A stretch of 51,018 bases of DNA from Pseudoramibacter faecis. Lineage in GTDB: Bacteria > Bacillota > Clostridia > Eubacteriales > Eubacteriaceae. The stretch lies in NCBI RefSeq assembly GCF_036289405.1, contig NZ_JAYFFI010000014.1, positions 1 through 51,018 on the forward strand, written 5' to 3'. The notes under the pieces are model-generated. The model worked only from the letters and a program-made list of their open reading frames with translations. It was not told the DNA's origin and searched no databases. Shown one piece after another: positions 49,834 through 51,018 of the stretch. The translations under genes were made by a program, and so were the position numbers. Numbering within the stretch: the first letter of the stretch is position 1; each line of letters begins with the position of its first letter.

Positions 49834-50270
49834 CTATTGGTATTTTTTCAACAAACGATTAAACACAACCATCCCGACAACGATTTGAAATAATAAATAG
49901 CCACCTAAAAAACCTACGATCAAAACTGAATTCCCCACGATGCCAAGCTCCCCTAATATGGAGAACACGAGCATCGCAATGCTGATCGTCATAAGCCCAG
50001 CGCATAAGCACAACGGCCAGATTTATCCCGGAGTTTCACCTCTAATTCATCCTGGCGCTCAATCTTCTCATCCATCATCTTCTCCAGGTAGCGAGCGCTG
50101 TTTCCCGGTTTACTCCAATAAAAATATCGATACATCATCACGACGCCCGGGCCGAACCCCGCACCGGCCAGCCCGAAAAAGATATTACTTTTTGTGTGGA
50201 TGGCTAAAAACAGAAAAACCGTCCCAATCAGGATATACAGACCGCCAGCAACGAAATTACTCTTTTTCAT
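49834..50270 (-). pseudogene. Small membrane protein of unknown function, frameshifted
   Basis: ATG at 50270 behind AAAGGAGCG gives MKKSNFVAGGLYILIGTVFL, with helices at about 6-25 and 28-45, then a charged stretch YLEKMMDEKIERQDELEVKL. The frame stops in LGL at about 49991. Directly there, a frame one base over reads MTISIAMLVFSILGELGIVG and YLLFQIVVGMVVFNRLLKKY, two more helices, to a stop at 49834. A lost A in TTA-ATG restores one four-helix protein of about 145 residues. It overlaps the end of the Xre regulator and probably is its target, a common pairing in Firmicutes. Confidence 0.65.
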
Positions 50271-50472
50271 GTCCATCGCTCCTTTCATGTATGAAAATCG
50301 CCTCAATGCTTTCGCCTAAAAAATCGGATATTGCAAACGCCAATTCCAAAGACGGGTTGTATTTTCCTGTTTCTATCGAACTGATCGTTTGTCTTGAAAC
50401 TTTAAGCGCCTTGGCAAATTTTTCTTGGCTCATCCCCAAAGCTTTTCTCAGTTCCTCTACTCTGTTTTCCAA
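50257..50472 (-). CDS. Xre-family (Cro/CI) small regulator
   Basis: This 71-residue helix-turn-helix protein reads VEELRKALGMSQEKFAKALK, followed by VSRQTISSIETGKYNPSLEL and AFAISDFLGESIEAIF. It has the complete single domain with no other part, as in the small YozG-like regulators. TTG start at 50470-50472 follows GGGAGGGG. It overlaps the downstream membrane-protein gene. Self-regulation is likely but no operator was identified. Confidence 0.88.
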   Translation of the reverse strand: MENRVEELRKALGMSQEKFAKALKVSRQTISSIETGKYNPSLELAFAISDFLGESIEAIFIHERSDGHEKE

Positions 50473-50888
50473 AAAGATCCCCTCCCGTCGACGACAAGGT
50501 TCCTTTACATTTTTAAGATATCACAGGCAAAGCTTATTGTCAAGTTTCCTTTGCATTTTTTGTATCTTCTTCCCTTTCATTCCACATTTAATTATAGAAG
50601 GGCGTTGATGCCAATCCAACAGCAACGCTTGTCAGGTCTAGTGCTTGATATGTGCAGTGATGGGCGGCCGGTATGTTGTTTACACGGGGAAAGGGCTGTA
50701 TTATCTTCCAGGCAATAAAAAAAGCCACTGTGGGCTTTGTATAAGTTTCTACTCGTTTGACCGCCGAAATTTTGTCGACCTGCCAGGCGCACAAGTGGCG
50801 AGGCGCGCAGCGACCTTTGGTGTCGTGAGCACCGAAGCACACGCCGTGCAACGCCGCAGGGAGGCAAAAGATCAAGGTAAAACAAAAA
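50473..50888. other. Gap between the Xre gene and 5S rRNA
   Basis: It holds the upstream region of the Xre gene and the tail of the rRNA operon. I saw no tRNA and no supported reading frame. The rRNA terminator is annotated separately. Confidence 0.4.
50716..50738 (-). terminator. Terminator of the rRNA operon
   Basis: On the minus strand AAAGCC, CACAGT and GGCTTT are followed by more T. It lies about 150 bases after 5S rRNA in the direction of transcription. Confidence 0.6.
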
Positions 50889-50889
50889 G

Positions 50890-51007
50890 GTTTCGCGACG
50901 ATCTATCCTCCCAGGCAGCTGCCCGCCAAGTACTTTCGACGCGAGAGAGCTTAACTGCTGTGTTCGGGATGGGAACAGGTGTGGCCTCTCTGCCATTATC
51001 ACGAAAC
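50890..51007 (-). rRNA. rrf: 5S ribosomal RNA
   Basis: On the minus strand the gene begins GGTTTCGTGATAATGGCAG and has the conserved core CCACACCTGTTCCCATCCCG, then AACACAGCAGTTAAGCTC and AGTACTTGGCGGGCAGC, ending CGCGAAACC. The two ends pair as the terminal stem. Length about 118 bases, normal. In the usual order the 23S and 16S genes lie to the right, outside the window. Confidence 0.95.
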
Positions 51008-51018
51008 CATTGATCGGT

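Noticed and set aside
50473..50888. tRNA genes beside 5S rRNA
   Set aside because: No cloverleaf with a proper T-arm and CCA end was found on either strand by eye.

Overview
The window looks like the chromosome of an anaerobic Firmicute (Clostridia/Eubacteriales, possibly a Eubacteriaceae-like species; the genus is a guess). A GC-rich backbone carries rlmCD, a 2[4Fe-4S] ferredoxin, ricT, holB, tmk, ybaK, lysS, greA and the 3' end of an rRNA operon. Two large accessory blocks with different base composition interrupt it.

Block 1 (1 to about 20.03 kb, AT-rich) is one end of an integrative conjugative or mobilizable element inserted into the 3' end of rlmCD. It holds a MobC fragment with an oriT-like structured region, an iron-type cassette (AraC regulator, two ABC half-transporters, FeoA, decayed FeoB), a second transport cassette (TetR, ECF S, T and double-ATPase subunits, two more ABC half-transporters), an IS110-family insertion with a candidate bridge RNA, a decayed ssb, a decayed AbiE toxin-antitoxin pair, and a relaxase with MobC next to the attachment site.

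Backbone part A (20.03 to about 31.0 kb) runs rlmCD, an orphan EutS/PduU-like microcompartment shell gene, ferredoxin, ricT (frameshifted before a charged low-complexity tail), holB, an Orn/Lys/Arg decarboxylase, tmk, an HD-GYP protein, ybaK, a small GNAT protein, a membrane-anchored lysozyme and a lipoprotein.

Block 2 (about 31.1 to 47.2 kb) begins with fragments of a Tn1549-like conjugative element (replication-protein tail, DUF5348, PcfB, an internally deleted CHAP protein). A cluster of methyltransferases with a CPBP protease-like gene and a metal-binding HMA protein follows. Then comes a complete transport cassette (divergent AraC, ECF S-T-AA, two ABC half-transporters), a broken DtxR-type regulator, a cysteine-rich KTR protein and an internally deleted ISLre2 transposase. 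A partial copy of the KTR gene lies on the other side of the transport cassette.

Backbone part B (47.4 to 51.0 kb) has lysS, greA, a small Xre regulator with a membrane protein, and 5S rRNA, all on the minus strand.

The unifying theme is metal, heme or metallophore uptake. There are three heterodimeric ABC pairs (always an A-type then a B-type subunit), two with an ECF module. Four copies of an inverted repeat GTTAG-N6-CTAA(C/T) lie in front of the FeoAB-type cassette, the second ECF cassette and the methyltransferase cluster, three of them just behind readable promoters. The TetR cassette uses a different repeated operator (TAACACTGTTA). Many accessory genes, and ricT, carry small indels or nonsense codons, so decay and assembly error both need to be considered.
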